DNA of 62,915 nucleotides from Actinomycetota bacterium (lineage in GTDB: Bacteria > Actinomycetota > Actinomycetes > Nanopelagicales > Nanopelagicaceae): positions 1 through 62,915 of the forward strand of contig RGHD01000003.1 in the NCBI GenBank assembly GCA_010024385.1, given 5' to 3'. Below the pieces are notes generated by a model. That model saw only the letters and a list, made by a program, of their open reading frames with translations, was not told where the DNA came from and searched no databases. Position 1 is the stretch's first letter. Each line of letters begins with the position of its first letter. The position numbers and the translations under genes are program-made. Below are positions 53,504-62,915 of the stretch, piece by piece.

Positions 53504-53937
53504 TGAGTTTGCTTCCACTTTTCTACGATTTGTTCCTGCAGGGCAAACATAATTTTTTCTTCTTCTGGTTCTGCATGGTCGTAGCCAATTATATGCAGTA
53601 AACCATGTGTGGCCAGAATATAAATTTCATGCTCAGTTGAATGCCCGGCAGTCAACGCCTGAGCTGCGGCAAAAGTTGGGCTAATCATAATGTCGCCAAG
53701 AGTGACAATTTCTCCCTCAACTTCTGGCATATCCATAGGAAATGAAAGAACATCTGTGCTGCCGGGTTCATCCATCCATTTAATGTGAAGTTCAGTCATG
53801 TAGTGATCATCAATAAAACCAAGATTGAGATCACACTCAGGATTGAGTTTTAACTCACCCATAGCAAATCTAAGCAGCGAAGTTACCTCTGCACTTGGGA
53901 CTAACTGCCCCGAACTATTTGTGACTTCTATTGTCAT
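53500..53937 (-). CDS. ybeY: Endoribonuclease YbeY
   Basis: A 145-residue YbeY with the zinc motif HGLLHIIGYDH (H-x3-H-x5-H). YbeY trims 16S rRNA 3' ends and takes part in ribosome quality control. It directly follows phoH (one base between genes) and overlaps the next gene by four bases, the usual phoH-ybeY-corC order. Confidence 0.94.
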   Translation of the reverse strand: MTIEVTNSSGQLVPSAEVTSLLRFAMGELKLNPECDLNLGFIDDHYMTELHIKWMDEPGSTDVLSFPMDMPEVEGEIVTLGDIMISPTFAAAQALTAGHSTEHEIYILATHGLLHIIGYDHAEPEEEKIMFALQEQIVEKWKQTQ

Positions 53938-54918
53938 CTATTTGCGAATCGGGCGAAGGGCTTGTTTCGCCTCATCAAATTTGTCATAAGCCTTCACGAT
54001 GTCGCCAATTAGGCGGTGGCGAACAACATCGTCAGCGGTGAGTTCAAGGAAGGCAATGTCATCTATACCGTTCAAGATATCTCTAACAATTCGAAGTCCT
54101 GAATGCTGACCATTAGGAAGGTCAATCTGAGTAACATCGCCAGTAATAACCATCTTTGAACCAAAGCCTAGGCGAGTTAAGAACATCTTCATCTGCTCTG
54201 GTGTTGTGTTTTGTGCTTCATCCAAAATGATAAATGCATCATTGAGTGTGCGACCACGCATGTAAGCAAGGGGCGCAACTTCGATAATACCGCTCTGCAT
54301 CATGCGTGGAATTGTTTCCATATCAATCATGTCGTGGAGTGCATCAAAGAGAGGGCGTAAATACGGATCAATCTTCTCGTTAAGAGTTCCTGGCAAGAAA
54401 CCAAGGTGCTCCCCGGCTTCAACGGCGGGGCGAGTAAGAATGATTCGGTTAACTTTCTTGGCTTGAAGAGCCGAAACAGCTTTAGCCATGGCTAGATAAG
54501 TTTTACCTGTTCCAGCTGGACCAATTCCAAAAGTAATTGTGTGTTCTTCAATAGCATCGACATAACGCTTTTGATTTGCAGTTTTTGGTCTAATTGAGCG
54601 TCCTCGGTTACTAACTATGTTTAAGGATAAAACTTCAGCGGGATGATCAACTGGTTTACTTTCAAGCATCGCAATTGAGCGCGCAACTGCATCAACAGTC
54701 AGCAGATTGCCAGAACGGATAACAACCATGAGCTCACTAAAGAGATTTTCAAGGGCAAGACAATCAATATGTGGACCGCGCAAAGTGATTTCATTTCCGC
54801 GAACAGTGATGCTTACAGAAGGAAAAGCTGCCTCTACTGCTCGAAGGATGTCATCATGTGGTCCGATTAGTGCAACCATAGGTATAGCCGTTGGGACCGT
54901 GATGAGAGTGCGTTCCAT
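53938..54918 (-). CDS. phoH: PhoH-like ATPase
   Basis: The ATG at 54918 gives 326 residues; TTG at 54951 is possible but overlaps the HIT gene. After an N-terminal KH-like region, the PhoH helicase-like ATPase domain shows FGIGPAGTGKTYLAMAKAVS (Walker A) and AFIILDEAQNTTPEQMKMFL (Walker B). Linked to RNA metabolism together with YbeY. Confidence 0.92.
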   Translation of the reverse strand: MERTLITVPTAIPMVALIGPHDDILRAVEAAFPSVSITVRGNEITLRGPHIDCLALENLFSELMVVIRSGNLLTVDAVARSIAMLESKPVDHPAEVLSLNIVSNRGRSIRPKTANQKRYVDAIEEHTITFGIGPAGTGKTYLAMAKAVSALQAKKVNRIILTRPAVEAGEHLGFLPGTLNEKIDPYLRPLFDALHDMIDMETIPRMMQSGIIEVAPLAYMRGRTLNDAFIILDEAQNTTPEQMKMFLTRLGFGSKMVITGDVTQIDLPNGQHSGLRIVRDILNGIDDIAFLELTADDVVRHRLIGDIVKAYDKFDEAKQALRPIRK

Positions 54919-54935
54919 TAATGCCAAATCTATCT

Positions 54936-55283
54936 TTAACCTGGGGGCCAAGCCAGTCCACGCCCACCCAAAAGATGCAAGTGAGCGTGAAAAACGGATT
55001 GTCCGGCCTCTGCGCCAGTGTTAAAGACGGTTCTGTAACCAGTTAAGCCATTGGTTGCAGCGATCTCTCCCGCTGCAACAAAAAGGTCGGCGATTAGTGT
55101 CGCTGACATCTTGGCTAACCCGGCTGCATTTTCAACATGCAGAGTGGGCACAATCAAAACGTGCGTTGGTGCCTGTGGGTCAATGTCATTGAATGCCACA
55201 ACATTTTCATTGCGAAAAACTATTTGCGCAGGAATATCCCCGTTAATGATTTTACAGAACAAACAATCAGGATTTAATGCCAC
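54936..55283 (-). CDS. HIT family protein (histidine triad hydrolase)
   Basis: The GTG at 55283 gives 115 residues starting at VALNPDCLFCKIINGDIPA and ending with the histidine triad HAHLHLLGGRG. A longer frame to 55331 would overlap the rsmE end. These proteins hydrolyse nucleoside phosphoramidates or related adenylates. In Actinobacteria HIT genes are often found between rsmE and phoH, as here. Confidence 0.9.
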   Translation of the reverse strand: MALNPDCLFCKIINGDIPAQIVFRNENVVAFNDIDPQAPTHVLIVPTLHVENAAGLAKMSATLIADLFVAAGEIAATNGLTGYRTVFNTGAEAGQSVFHAHLHLLGGRGLAWPPG

Positions 55284-55287
55284 GTAA

Positions 55288-55998
55288 TTACCATACCTTG
55301 AGCAGGGCTGAAATAGCAGCCACTGCCGCAATACCTGCGTGTGCCGAGCGCAAGATTGGCCGGCCCATCAATGCAACCTTTGCCCCTGCATCAACAAATT
55401 GATCAAGTTCGGTTGGTGTTATTCCACCTTCAGGTCCGATAATAACAAGAAGATTTGTAACGTTATGCGAAGAGATTGCATCACTTAATTTTGTAGTTGT
55501 ACTTTCATGAAAAACTACCGCCAAATCACTTAACTTAATCGCTTCACAAATCTGCTCAGTAGTAGCTATATCAGTAATTTCTGGAATACGTAATCTTCGT
55601 GATTGCTTGCTTGCTTCGCGGGCAGTAACTGAGAACTTTTCAGAGACTTTGCCGATGCTGCGAGCAGCTTGCCATGGAACGATACGATCAACTCCAGCTT
55701 CAGTTAATAGTTCAATTGCCTCTTTCGCACGATCACTTTTTGGTAAGGCTTGAACCACAGTAATTGTTGTTGGTAGTGCTTCTTGAAAGCCAGAGGCAAT
55801 AACCTCGACTTCCAACGACTTTTTCTTAACGGCAAATGCTTTAACCTGACTCCAACTTCCTTGACCATCACTGAGCATGAACAAATCCCCTGCTTTCATG
55901 CGCAAGACCCGAACAGCATGGTTAGCGTCCTCATTATCAAATTCATAAATCTGCCCTACTGTTGTTGGTAGGTCGTCTACAAAAAATAGAGTCAACAT
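55288..55998 (-). CDS. rsmE: 16S rRNA m3U1498 methyltransferase RsmE
   Basis: A 236-residue SPOUT methyltransferase. NHAVRVLRMKAGD is the N-terminal PUA-like part; VVQALPKSDRAKEAIELLTE, RIVPWQAARS and LLVIIGPEGGITPTELDQF with the knot and SAM site follow. The start shares one base with the dnaJ stop. Usual actinobacterial order dnaJ-rsmE. Confidence 0.93.
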   Translation of the reverse strand: MLTLFFVDDLPTTVGQIYEFDNEDANHAVRVLRMKAGDLFMLSDGQGSWSQVKAFAVKKKSLEVEVIASGFQEALPTTITVVQALPKSDRAKEAIELLTEAGVDRIVPWQAARSIGKVSEKFSVTAREASKQSRRLRIPEITDIATTEQICEAIKLSDLAVVFHESTTTKLSDAISSHNVTNLLVIIGPEGGITPTELDQFVDAGAKVALMGRPILRSAHAGIAAVAAISALLKVW

Positions 55999-57113
55999 TA
56001 TTTGGTGAACGCATCTTTGATCTTTGAAAAGATTCCACTATCAGAGTTTTTCACCTGAGCTTCTCCAGATTTTTCTCCACGTAGTTCGGCAAACTTCTTC
56101 AAGAGCTTTTCCTCTTCACGGCTTAGCTTGGTCGGAGTTTGAACCTCAATATGGACTATCAAATCTCCGCGGCTTCCTTGGCGTAAACGAGTCATACCTT
56201 TGCCCTTAATAGCAATGGGTGTTCCACTTTGTGTACCAGCTTTAACATTAACTTCAACTGGGCCATCTAAAGATTCAACTGTGACTGTTGTGCCAATAGC
56301 TGCAGCACTCATGGAGATTGAGAGTGACATATGCAATGTATCGCCTTCGCGAATCAAATAGTCATGCTCTATCTCAACGATTTCAACATATAAATCACCA
56401 GCTGGTCCTCCGCCATGTCCCACTTCTCCACGGCCAGATAGCTGAATGCGATTTCCTGTTTCAACTCCTGCAGGAATCTTTACTTGAATATTCTGGCGAG
56501 CTCGAACACGACCTTCACCTGCACACTCGCGGCATGGATTTTGAATGACACTTCCATAGCCACCGCAAGCATTACATGGACGTGAGGTCATTACTTGACC
56601 AATAACTGAGCGGACTACTTGTTGAGTCTCACCACGCCCTCTACACACCGCGCACGTTGACGGTTGTCCTCCATCAATACAACCACTGCCTGTGCACTTA
56701 GGGCACACAACTGCGCTTTCAACAGTTATCTCGCGCTCTGTTCCAAAGCATGCTTCATGCAAATCTACTTGCACACGAATGAGGGAATCCTGCCCAGCAC
56801 GCATACGTGGACGTGGTCCACGTGATCCGCCGCCACCAAAGAATGCATCCATGATGTCACTAAAGCCTCCACCAAAACCGCCTCCACCAAATGCGCTTCC
56901 GCCCATGTCATATGACTGACGCTTTTGAGAATCACTTAATACTTCATAGGCCGCTGTAATTTCTTTGAATTTATCCTGAACTTTAGGATCTGGATTCACA
57001 TCTGGGTGTAATTCACGGGCTAACTTGCGATAAGCCTTCTTGATTTCATCAGCTGAAGCATCGCGTGAAACACCAAGCGTTTGGTAATGATCGCTCAACT
57101 TATGCACCTTCAT
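55998..57113 (-). CDS. dnaJ: Chaperone protein DnaJ
   Basis: A 371-residue DnaJ. The J domain (YQTLGVSRDASADEIKKAYR, with HPD in LHPDVNPD), a Gly/Phe-rich linker (GGGGFGGGFSD), four zinc repeats (CPKCTGSG, CAVCRGRG, CNACGGYG, CRECAGEG) and the C-terminal substrate domain are all present. It is the second-type DnaJ that travels with hrcA, overlapping it by 14 bases. It works with DnaK and GrpE, which are not in the window. Confidence 0.95.
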   Translation of the reverse strand: MKVHKLSDHYQTLGVSRDASADEIKKAYRKLARELHPDVNPDPKVQDKFKEITAAYEVLSDSQKRQSYDMGGSAFGGGGFGGGFSDIMDAFFGGGGSRGPRPRMRAGQDSLIRVQVDLHEACFGTEREITVESAVVCPKCTGSGCIDGGQPSTCAVCRGRGETQQVVRSVIGQVMTSRPCNACGGYGSVIQNPCRECAGEGRVRARQNIQVKIPAGVETGNRIQLSGRGEVGHGGGPAGDLYVEIVEIEHDYLIREGDTLHMSLSISMSAAAIGTTVTVESLDGPVEVNVKAGTQSGTPIAIKGKGMTRLRQGSRGDLIVHIEVQTPTKLSREEEKLLKKFAELRGEKSGEAQVKNSDSGIFSKIKDAFTK

Positions 57114-57828
57114 CTATAAAACGGCCGACATAACGCGCAACTGCAGAAACTGCAGCAATTGAAGCTGCATAATCCATACGAGTTGGCCCCAAGACACCCA
57201 CCGCTCCATGTTGGGCTGACTCCACACCGTATCCAACCGTGACCAATGAGGTTGACTGCAAATTAGCCTCATTCTGCTCACTGCCTATTCGAACGTGAAC
57301 GGTTGAACGCGCTTCATCAAGTAAACGCAAAATAACGACTTGTTCTTCAAGTGCTTCAAGTATGGGTGAAAGTGAAGGACCTAAATCTTCACCAGATCGA
57401 GCCAAGTTTGCTGTTCCAGAGATTGCCATCTTCTCTCTGCCTTCACCAATTATTGGGAATGTGACGACAGCAACTTGTTTTGTAATATCTGCTAATAGCT
57501 TGGCAGATTTTTTCAATAACTCTTCTAGATCATTAGAACCCTGAAGAAATGTTTCAATTGCTCGGCGCTCGGCCGCAGATAGAGGTTTAACTGTTGCTAA
57601 CTTATCAACAAAAACTCGATAACCAAGATCAGTTGGAATTCGACCAGCACTTGTGTGAGGTTGAGTTATCAAGCCCTCTTCTTCAAGCACAGCCATCTCA
57701 TTTCGGATTGTGGCAGGAGAAATCCCAAGTCCGTGGTGATCGGCAATTGACTTTGAGCCGACAGGTTCCTGCGTCGAAACATACTCATCGACAATTGCTC
57801 GTAGGATTTCAAGGCGACGTGATGACAT
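57100..57828 (-). CDS. hrcA: Heat-inducible repressor HrcA with a shortened middle domain
   Basis: The winged-helix part is normal (LEILRAIVDEYVSTQEPVGS, SPATIRNEMAVLEEEGLI, HTSAGRIPTDLGYRVFVD), and so is the C-terminal part (GTANLARSGEDLGPSLSPIL, EALEEQVVILRLL, VGVLGPTRMDYAASIAAVSA). Total length is 242 residues against about 340 for actinobacterial HrcA. The match breaks off at QVAVVTFP (residue 125) and resumes at EKMAISGTANL (133), so about 95-100 residues of the GAF-like domain are missing in frame. It normally represses dnaK/groE operons by binding CIRCE; no CIRCE element is seen nearby. It may be a real variant or an assembly deletion. Confidence 0.88.
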   Translation of the reverse strand: MSSRRLEILRAIVDEYVSTQEPVGSKSIADHHGLGISPATIRNEMAVLEEEGLITQPHTSAGRIPTDLGYRVFVDKLATVKPLSAAERRAIETFLQGSNDLEELLKKSAKLLADITKQVAVVTFPIIGEGREKMAISGTANLARSGEDLGPSLSPILEALEEQVVILRLLDEARSTVHVRIGSEQNEANLQSTSLVTVGYGVESAQHGAVGVLGPTRMDYAASIAAVSAVARYVGRFIDEGA

Positions 57829-57843
57829 AGTGGACCTAGGTTA

Positions 57844-58965
57844 CTAGAAAGTTATTTCTCGCACGATTCGATCTGCAATCAAGCGCCCCACCGGAGTCAA
57901 CAAGACGCGATCATCACGCAGTTGGATATATCCATTTTCTCGATAAGTCCCCAGAAGCTCTAGTTGATGAGGCTCCAGTAGCGAAATCTGCAAGCCATCT
58001 CGCATGCGTATTCCTAGCATGATTGATTCACGAGCTTTTTGTTCTGAGGTCAAATCTTCACTTTCATGAATGGGTGATTGTGATGCAAAGATTTTTTCTT
58101 TATAAGCATTAGGGTGCTTAACATTCCAAAAACGCTTTCCATCAACGTGAGAATGTGCACCTGGCCCAAGTCCCCACCAGTTTCTATTTTCCCAGTAAGC
58201 AATGTTGTGGCGGCACTCGTGTGAAGGCTTTGACCAGTTAGAGAGTTCATACCAACTAAGCCCACGTTCCTCACACATTTGATCTACTAGTAAATACATA
58301 TCGGCCATCAAATCATCATCGGGCATCGATAGATCGCCTCGTTTAATCTGGGCAGCTAGCTTTGTGCCAGTTTCAACAATGAGGGCATATGCGCTGATGT
58401 GATCGATATCTAGATCAAGGGCTGCTTGAACGCTCTCTCGCCAATCTTGCAATGACTCCCCTGGAGTTCCATAAATTAAATCAACGCTAATACTTTTAAA
58501 TCCTGCGGCGCGGGCCATATCAACTGCGCGCTTAACATTCTCTGGGTTGTGTGTGCGATCAAGGACAGCCAGAACATGTGGTTTAGCAGATTGCATTCCA
58601 AATGAGATGCGGTTAAATCCCACTTCTAAGTAGCGCTCAAGCTTCTCTTTCGTGACTGAATCTGGATTGGCTTCAAGAGTGATTTCACAATCTGCGCTCA
58701 AACCATTGCGAGCTTTAATAGCAGCGATTACTCGTCCAAGATCATCTGCTGGAAGCAATGATGGTGTTCCTCCCCCAAAGAAGATTGTGGGAACTAGATC
58801 TTTGGGCGAAGCATCTAACTCTTTTAAGAGTGCATCGATGTAGTCATTGCTGACGATTTCAAGAGTTGCACCATCTTGGAGTTCAGATGGAGTGTAAGTA
58901 TTAAAGTCACAGTAGCCGCAGCGCTTAATGCAGTACGGGATGTGTACGTAAAAAGAGAGCGTCAT
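57844..58965 (-). CDS. hemW: HemW, radical-SAM heme chaperone-like protein
   Basis: A 373-residue HemN-like protein. The radical-SAM cluster is [18 protein letters not shown] (C-x3-C-x2-C). [13 protein letters not shown] and [20 protein letters not shown] follow, and the C-terminal HemN domain is complete. The absence of the extra Cys-rich N-terminal block of true HemN supports HemW. It overlaps lepA by four bases and precedes hrcA, the standard lepA-hemW-hrcA-dnaJ order. Confidence 0.93.
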   Translation of the reverse strand: MTLSFYVHIPYCIKRCGYCDFNTYTPSELQDGATLEIVSNDYIDALLKELDASPKDLVPTIFFGGGTPSLLPADDLGRVIAAIKARNGLSADCEITLEANPDSVTKEKLERYLEVGFNRISFGMQSAKPHVLAVLDRTHNPENVKRAVDMARAAGFKSISVDLIYGTPGESLQDWRESVQAALDLDIDHISAYALIVETGTKLAAQIKRGDLSMPDDDLMADMYLLVDQMCEERGLSWYELSNWSKPSHECRHNIAYWENRNWWGLGPGAHSHVDGKRFWNVKHPNAYKEKIFASQSPIHESEDLTSEQKARESIMLGIRMRDGLQISLLEPHQLELLGTYRENGYIQLRDDRVLLTPVGRLIADRIVREITF

Positions 58966-60842
58966 TGCCCAGCTTTGCGAGCAGCCTTGACTTTTTCAAT
59001 ATCTGCATCGGTTGCAAGTGCTGCTACGAAAGCCTCCTGTGGAACTTCAACGCGTCCCACCATCTTCATGCGCTTCTTACCCTCTTTTTGCTTCTCCAAA
59101 AGCTTTCGCTTACGTGAAATATCTCCGCCATAACACTTAGCCAAAACATCCTTGCGGATAGCCCGAATACTTTCGCGAGCAATTATGCGAGAACCTATCG
59201 CTGCCTGAATAGGAACTTCAAACTGTTGGCGCGGAATTAGTTCGCGTAGTTTGCCAGTCATCATTACGCCATAGGCATAAGCCTTATCGCGGTGAACGAT
59301 TGCGCTGAACGCATCAACGGCTTCACCTTGTAGCAAAATATCAACCTTAACCAAGTTGCCTTCAGCATCACCCTTTTCTTCATAATCAAGGGATGCATAA
59401 CCCTTGGTACGAGATTTAAGTTGATCAAAAAAGTCAAAGACTATTTCAGCTAGTGGTAAGTCATAACGAATTTCAACTCGCTCTTCTGAGATGTAATCCA
59501 TGCCTAGCAAGATTCCGCGACGCTCTTGGCATAGCTCCATGATTGTTCCAATGAACTCGGATGGAGCTAGAATTGTTGATTTAACAATTGGTTCATAAAC
59601 AGTTTCAACCTTACCTTCAGGAAACTCAGAAGGGTTTGTGACACGAATCTCTTTGCCATCATTCATCACAACGTTGTAAACAACGTTTGGTGCAGTTGAG
59701 ATTAAATTGAGCTTGTGTTCGCGCTCTAGGCGCTCACGCACGATTTCCATATGAAGCAAGCCCAGGAAACCGCAACGGAAACCAAATCCTAAAGCTGCAG
59801 AACTTTCTGGTTCATAGACGAGTGCTGCATCGTTGAGTTGTAATTTATCGAGTGCTTCACGAAGCACAGGAAAATCTGCACCATCTAATGGAAAGAGTCC
59901 AGAGAAAACCATAGGTTTTGGATCTTTATATCCAGCAAGTGCTCTCTTTGTTGGGTTGTTATAGGTAGTGATCGTGTCGCCCACACGTGATTGGCGCACA
60001 TCTTTAACTCCTGTAATCAAATAGCCTACTTCGCCCACTCCTAAACCTTTAGATGCAACTGGCTCTGGGGAAATAACGCCAACTTCAAGAGCTTCATGTC
60101 GAACACCAGTTGAAAACATTTGAATTTGTTCGCGTGGAGATAAGTGACCATCAATTACGCGAACGTATGTAACAACACCGCGATAGGCATCATAAACAGA
60201 GTCAAAGATGAGTGCGCGAGCAGGTGCGCTTGCATCACCAACAGGTGCCGGGATTTGGGCAATGATTTGATCAAGTAGTTCTGCAACGCCATCACCAGTT
60301 TTACCTGAAACACGCAAACAATCCTCTGGCTGACACCCGATGAGCTTTGCTAATTCGGCAGCAAACTTTTCAGGTTGAGCGTTAGGAAGATCGATTTTAT
60401 TGAGCACAGGAATAATCGTCAGATTATTTTCCATCGCTAAATAAAGGTTTGCCAAAGTCTGAGCTTCAATTCCTTGTGCACAATCCACTAGAAGAACTGC
60501 GCCCTCACAGGCTGCAAGTGAGCGCGAAACCTCATAGGTGAAGTCAACGTGACCTGGTGTGTCAATCATGTTCAGGATGTATTCCTGTCCATCGATTCCA
60601 CTGCGCCATGGCAGACGTACTGCTTGAGATTTAATTGTGATTCCGCGTTCACGTTCAATATCCATACGGTCCAGATACTGCGCACGCATATTACGAGCTT
60701 CTACTACTTCGGTGATTCCCAACATGCGATCGGCAAGAGTTGATTTACCGTGATCAATATGGGCAATGATGCAGAAGTTACGTATCTGCGCCGGATTAGT
60801 TGCTGCTGGTTGCGGCGCCTTAGCAAGTGAAATTGCAGGCAT
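58962..60842 (-). CDS. lepA: Elongation factor 4 (LepA)
   Basis: A 626-residue LepA. G1 is [16 protein letters not shown]3 [17 protein letters not shown] and G4 [30 protein letters not shown] and the C-terminal CTD with [20 protein letters not shown] are specific to LepA. It acts on stalled or mis-translocated ribosomes. Confidence 0.96.
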   Translation of the reverse strand: MPAISLAKAPQPAATNPAQIRNFCIIAHIDHGKSTLADRMLGITEVVEARNMRAQYLDRMDIERERGITIKSQAVRLPWRSGIDGQEYILNMIDTPGHVDFTYEVSRSLAACEGAVLLVDCAQGIEAQTLANLYLAMENNLTIIPVLNKIDLPNAQPEKFAAELAKLIGCQPEDCLRVSGKTGDGVAELLDQIIAQIPAPVGDASAPARALIFDSVYDAYRGVVTYVRVIDGHLSPREQIQMFSTGVRHEALEVGVISPEPVASKGLGVGEVGYLITGVKDVRQSRVGDTITTYNNPTKRALAGYKDPKPMVFSGLFPLDGADFPVLREALDKLQLNDAALVYEPESSAALGFGFRCGFLGLLHMEIVRERLEREHKLNLISTAPNVVYNVVMNDGKEIRVTNPSEFPEGKVETVYEPIVKSTILAPSEFIGTIMELCQERRGILLGMDYISEERVEIRYDLPLAEIVFDFFDQLKSRTKGYASLDYEEKGDAEGNLVKVDILLQGEAVDAFSAIVHRDKAYAYGVMMTGKLRELIPRQQFEVPIQAAIGSRIIARESIRAIRKDVLAKCYGGDISRKRKLLEKQKEGKKRMKMVGRVEVPQEAFVAALATDADIEKVKAARKAGQ

Positions 60843-60874
60843 GAACCTAGCCTCGCTTTAAGATCGAAGAAAAA

Positions 60875-61144
60875 TTAACGTGCGCCGGCTTTGGCAGCTG
60901 CCTTAGCCATTGATGACTTCTTGTTTGCTGCAGTGTTCTTGTGAAGAACACCCTTTTGAACAGCAACATCTAGAGCCTTTGAAGCTGTGCGAAGTTCAGT
61001 TGTAATTGCAGATGAATCCCCTGCGCTTACTGCCTCACGGAATTTACGAACAGCGGTCTTGATAGATGAGCCCACAGATTTATTGCGAAGGCGTGCCTTC
61101 TCGTTGGTCTTAATGCGCTTAATCTGAGACTTGATATTTGCCAC
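60875..61144 (-). CDS. rpsT: 30S ribosomal protein S20
   Basis: An 89-residue very basic protein: [20 protein letters not shown] at the N-terminus and [19 protein letters not shown] at the C-terminus, both diagnostic of S20. It is followed by lepA on the same strand after 32 bases. Confidence 0.96.
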   Translation of the reverse strand: MANIKSQIKRIKTNEKARLRNKSVGSSIKTAVRKFREAVSAGDSSAITTELRTASKALDVAVQKGVLHKNTAANKKSSMAKAAAKAGAR

Positions 61145-61215
61145 GCTGTAGTACTCCGAACTTCTAGGTGTGTGTTGAAGGGTAAAGGTTACCTGTTAGG
61201 GCCTGAAGGCTCAAA

Positions 61216-62915
61216 TCAAGCGGTAATTATGCCTGAGGAGGCTGCTCGGCGGCGCTTTCGCCCACCAGCTGGCTTGGTCTCTACAGGTGGATTCTCATCA
61301 TTTAAAGATTCATGGAATACATGCTCGGTGGCATCTTTTTCTTCTGCATCTTCATGTTGTGATGATGGAACATCAAGTTGTGGCATTGGTGCCTTCATCT
61401 TCACTGGCTCCATATGAATATGAATTCCGCGACCGCTACATGATTCACATGTAGTTGAGAAAGCTTCAATAAGCCCCTGTCCAACACGCTTGCGTGTCAT
61501 TTGAACAAGACCAAGTGAAGTTACTTCTGCAACCTGGTGCTTGGTGCGATCGCGACCTAAGCATTCAACTAGTCGGCGCAAAACCATCTCACGGTTTGAT
61601 TCCAAAATCATATCGATGAAGTCAATTACAACAATGCCACCTAAGTCACGAAGACGAAGTTGACGGGCAATTTCTTCAGCTGCTTCTAAGTTGTTCTTGG
61701 TTACAGTCTCTTCAAGGTTTCCGCCCTTACCAATGAATTTACCGGTGTTCACATCGATAACAATCATTGCTTCAGTACGATCGATCACAAGCGAACCACC
61801 TGAAGGCAGGTAAACCTTGCGATCAAATGCCTTAGCCAGCTGCTCTTCGACTCTAAAGTCTGCAAAGAGATCGCCTGTTCCTGTGTATTTTTCAATCTTT
61901 GTTGTTAACTCTGGAGCGATAAAGCCAAGGTAGCTTGTGATTTCATCCCATGCAGTTGCACCTTGCACAGTGAGCTTGCGGAAATCTTCATTGAAGATAT
62001 CGCGAATAACTCGAACAGCAAGATCTGGCTCTTGGTAGAGGGCAACAGGAGGATTAAAGTTTGTGTTCTGTGTCTTGGCATAGATGTCATCCCATTGAGC
62101 TTTAAGACGCGCCACATCACTAGTTAAATCTTCTTCGCTCACACCCTCAGCAGCTGTGCGAACAATGACGCCAGCTTCTTCTGGTATTAAATTCTTCAAA
62201 ATTGCTTTTAGGCGTGTGCGCTCGGATTCAGGCAAACGCTTAGAGATACCAGACATTCCACCACCTGGAACATAAACAACATAGCGTCCTGGCAATGAAA
62301 TTTGGCTAGTTAAACGTGCTCCCTTTTGACCAATTGGATCTTTAGTTACTTGAACTAATACCGGCTGACCAGTCTTTAAAACAGTTTCGATTTTGCGTGG
62401 TTCAGATTCAGAAATTCCTGCAGCATCCCAGTTCACTTCTCCGGCATAAAGCACGGCGTTACGACCCTTACCAATATCAACGAATGCAGCTTCCATAGAA
62501 GGAAGAACGTTTTGAACGCGACCTAAGTAGACGTTGCCAACGTATGAAACGTTGCTATTACGGTTCACGTAATGCTCAACCATAACGCCATCTTCAATAA
62601 CAGCAATCTGAGTGCGATCTGCAATCTGTCGAACTAGCATTTCGCGTTCAACATTTTCCCGACGTGCTAAGAATTCTCCATCGGTGATAACTATTGAACG
62701 CTTGCGATATGGCTCTCGGTATTCAGGGCGAGCGCCACGGTCATTGCGATCGTTGCGATCACGCCGTCCACCACGGCGATCATTGCGATCTGGGCGCTCG
62801 GTGCGTGCTGGACGAGCAGGACGCTCACGAACTTCACGGACCTTAATAACTGTTACAACACCATCTTCATCAATTACTTCACCTGGTGTTACACCCTCAG
62901 CATCTGCTGCTGCGC
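61216..62915 (-). CDS. rne: Ribonuclease E/G (partial at window end)
   Basis: The frame runs off the right edge; about 566 residues are visible. An Arg/Asp/Asn-rich, probably disordered segment (RNDRRGGRRDRNDRNDRGAR) leads into the catalytic part at MLVRQIADRTQIAVIEDGVM: an S1-like domain (VGNVYLGRVQNVLPSMEAAF), the DNase I-like domain with metal Asp residues (SLVIDRTEAMIVIDVNTGKF; LGGIVVIDFIDM), and the zinc-link Cys pair in STTCESCSGRG. The start is outside the window; the ATG at 62640 is internal. Central enzyme for mRNA turnover and rRNA processing. Confidence 0.94.
   Translation of the reverse strand, partial: AAADAEGVTPGEVIDEDGVVTVIKVREVRERPARPARTERPDRNDRRGGRRDRNDRNDRGARPEYREPYRKRSIVITDGEFLARRENVEREMLVRQIADRTQIAVIEDGVMVEHYVNRNSNVSYVGNVYLGRVQNVLPSMEAAFVDIGKGRNAVLYAGEVNWDAAGISESEPRKIETVLKTGQPVLVQVTKDPIGQKGARLTSQISLPGRYVVYVPGGGMSGISKRLPESERTRLKAILKNLIPEEAGVIVRTAAEGVSEEDLTSDVARLKAQWDDIYAKTQNTNFNPPVALYQEPDLAVRVIRDIFNEDFRKLTVQGATAWDEITSYLGFIAPELTTKIEKYTGTGDLFADFRVEEQLAKAFDRKVYLPSGGSLVIDRTEAMIVIDVNTGKFIGKGGNLEETVTKNNLEAAEEIARQLRLRDLGGIVVIDFIDMILESNREMVLRRLVECLGRDRTKHQVAEVTSLGLVQMTRKRVGQGLIEAFSTTCESCSGRGIHIHMEPVKMKAPMPQLDVPSSQHEDAEEKDATEHVFHESLNDENPPVETKPAGGRKRRRAASSGIITA

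Noticed and set aside
61172-61417. Plus-strand ORF opposite the rne end
   Set aside because: It is the shadow of the low-complexity C-terminal tail of ribonuclease E/G and has no family resemblance.
62690-62800. Short repeats (gatcgttgcgatc-like) suspected as CRISPR or a repeat array
   Set aside because: They are codon-level repeats of an Arg/Asn/Asp-rich segment in rne; there are no regular spacers.

Overview
The window looks like a piece of the chromosome of a small-genome, fairly low-GC actinobacterium, most likely a planktonic freshwater lineage of the Nanopelagicales (acI) type. The sequence basis is a heliorhodopsin of the length and residue pattern described from freshwater actinobacteria, a mycoredoxin, very short intergenic gaps, many overlapping stop/start junctions and convergent genes that overlap at their ends. 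This placement is inference; no marker gene was compared computationally.

Layout. 1-9.2 kb: end of a membrane protein, a secreted M6-like metalloprotease, an unusual tRNA with a partial copy next to it, an SDR oxidoreductase divergent from an acyl-CoA dehydrogenase / aminoglycoside-phosphotransferase-like kinase / alcohol dehydrogenase operon, then heliorhodopsin with mycoredoxin and a few small unknowns. 9.2-43.8 kb: a large one-carbon and methylated-amine island. 43.8-49.7 kb: a metallophosphoesterase, MgtC-like protein, a two-gene homocysteine methyltransferase unit, a phosphodiesterase, TrhO and a sugar-kinase-like ATPase. 49.7-62.9 kb: ordinary housekeeping genes (tRNA-Glu, tRNA-Gln, gltX, corC-like, ybeY, phoH, HIT, rsmE, dnaJ, hrcA, hemW, lepA, rpsT, rne).

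The island is the main biology. Choline dehydrogenase and an aldehyde dehydrogenase can make glycine betaine, and a ProX/ProW/ProV-type ABC transporter can import it. A non-pyrrolysine MttB-family methyltransferase, divergent from an operon encoding an IclR regulator, a corrinoid protein, an MTHFR C-terminal-like protein, MetF, a methyl-THF:corrinoid methyltransferase, a RACo-type corrinoid reactivator and a DUF1638 protein, can move a methyl group from the substrate (probably glycine betaine) to tetrahydrofolate. A convergent operon supplies a dimethylglycine/sarcosine dehydrogenase fused to a GcvT-like folate domain, its ETF electron acceptor, formate-THF ligase and an NAD-type molybdenum formate dehydrogenase (FdsGBA with a fused FdsD-like tail). 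A complete-looking Moco gene set (moaD, moaA, moaE, mog, moaC, moeA, mobA) and fdhD lie alongside. Together they describe oxidation of betaine methyl groups to formate and CO2, with NADH, reduced ETF and possibly ATP as products. FolD is not in the window.

Oddities. proV and the MTHFR C-terminal gene carry internal deletion/frameshift scars whose downstream reading frames still end in a TAATG overlap with the next gene. hrcA lacks about 100 internal residues without a frameshift. The corrinoid reactivator can only be full length if it starts at ATT. The repeated deletions could be real decay or an assembly artefact, and raw reads would decide.
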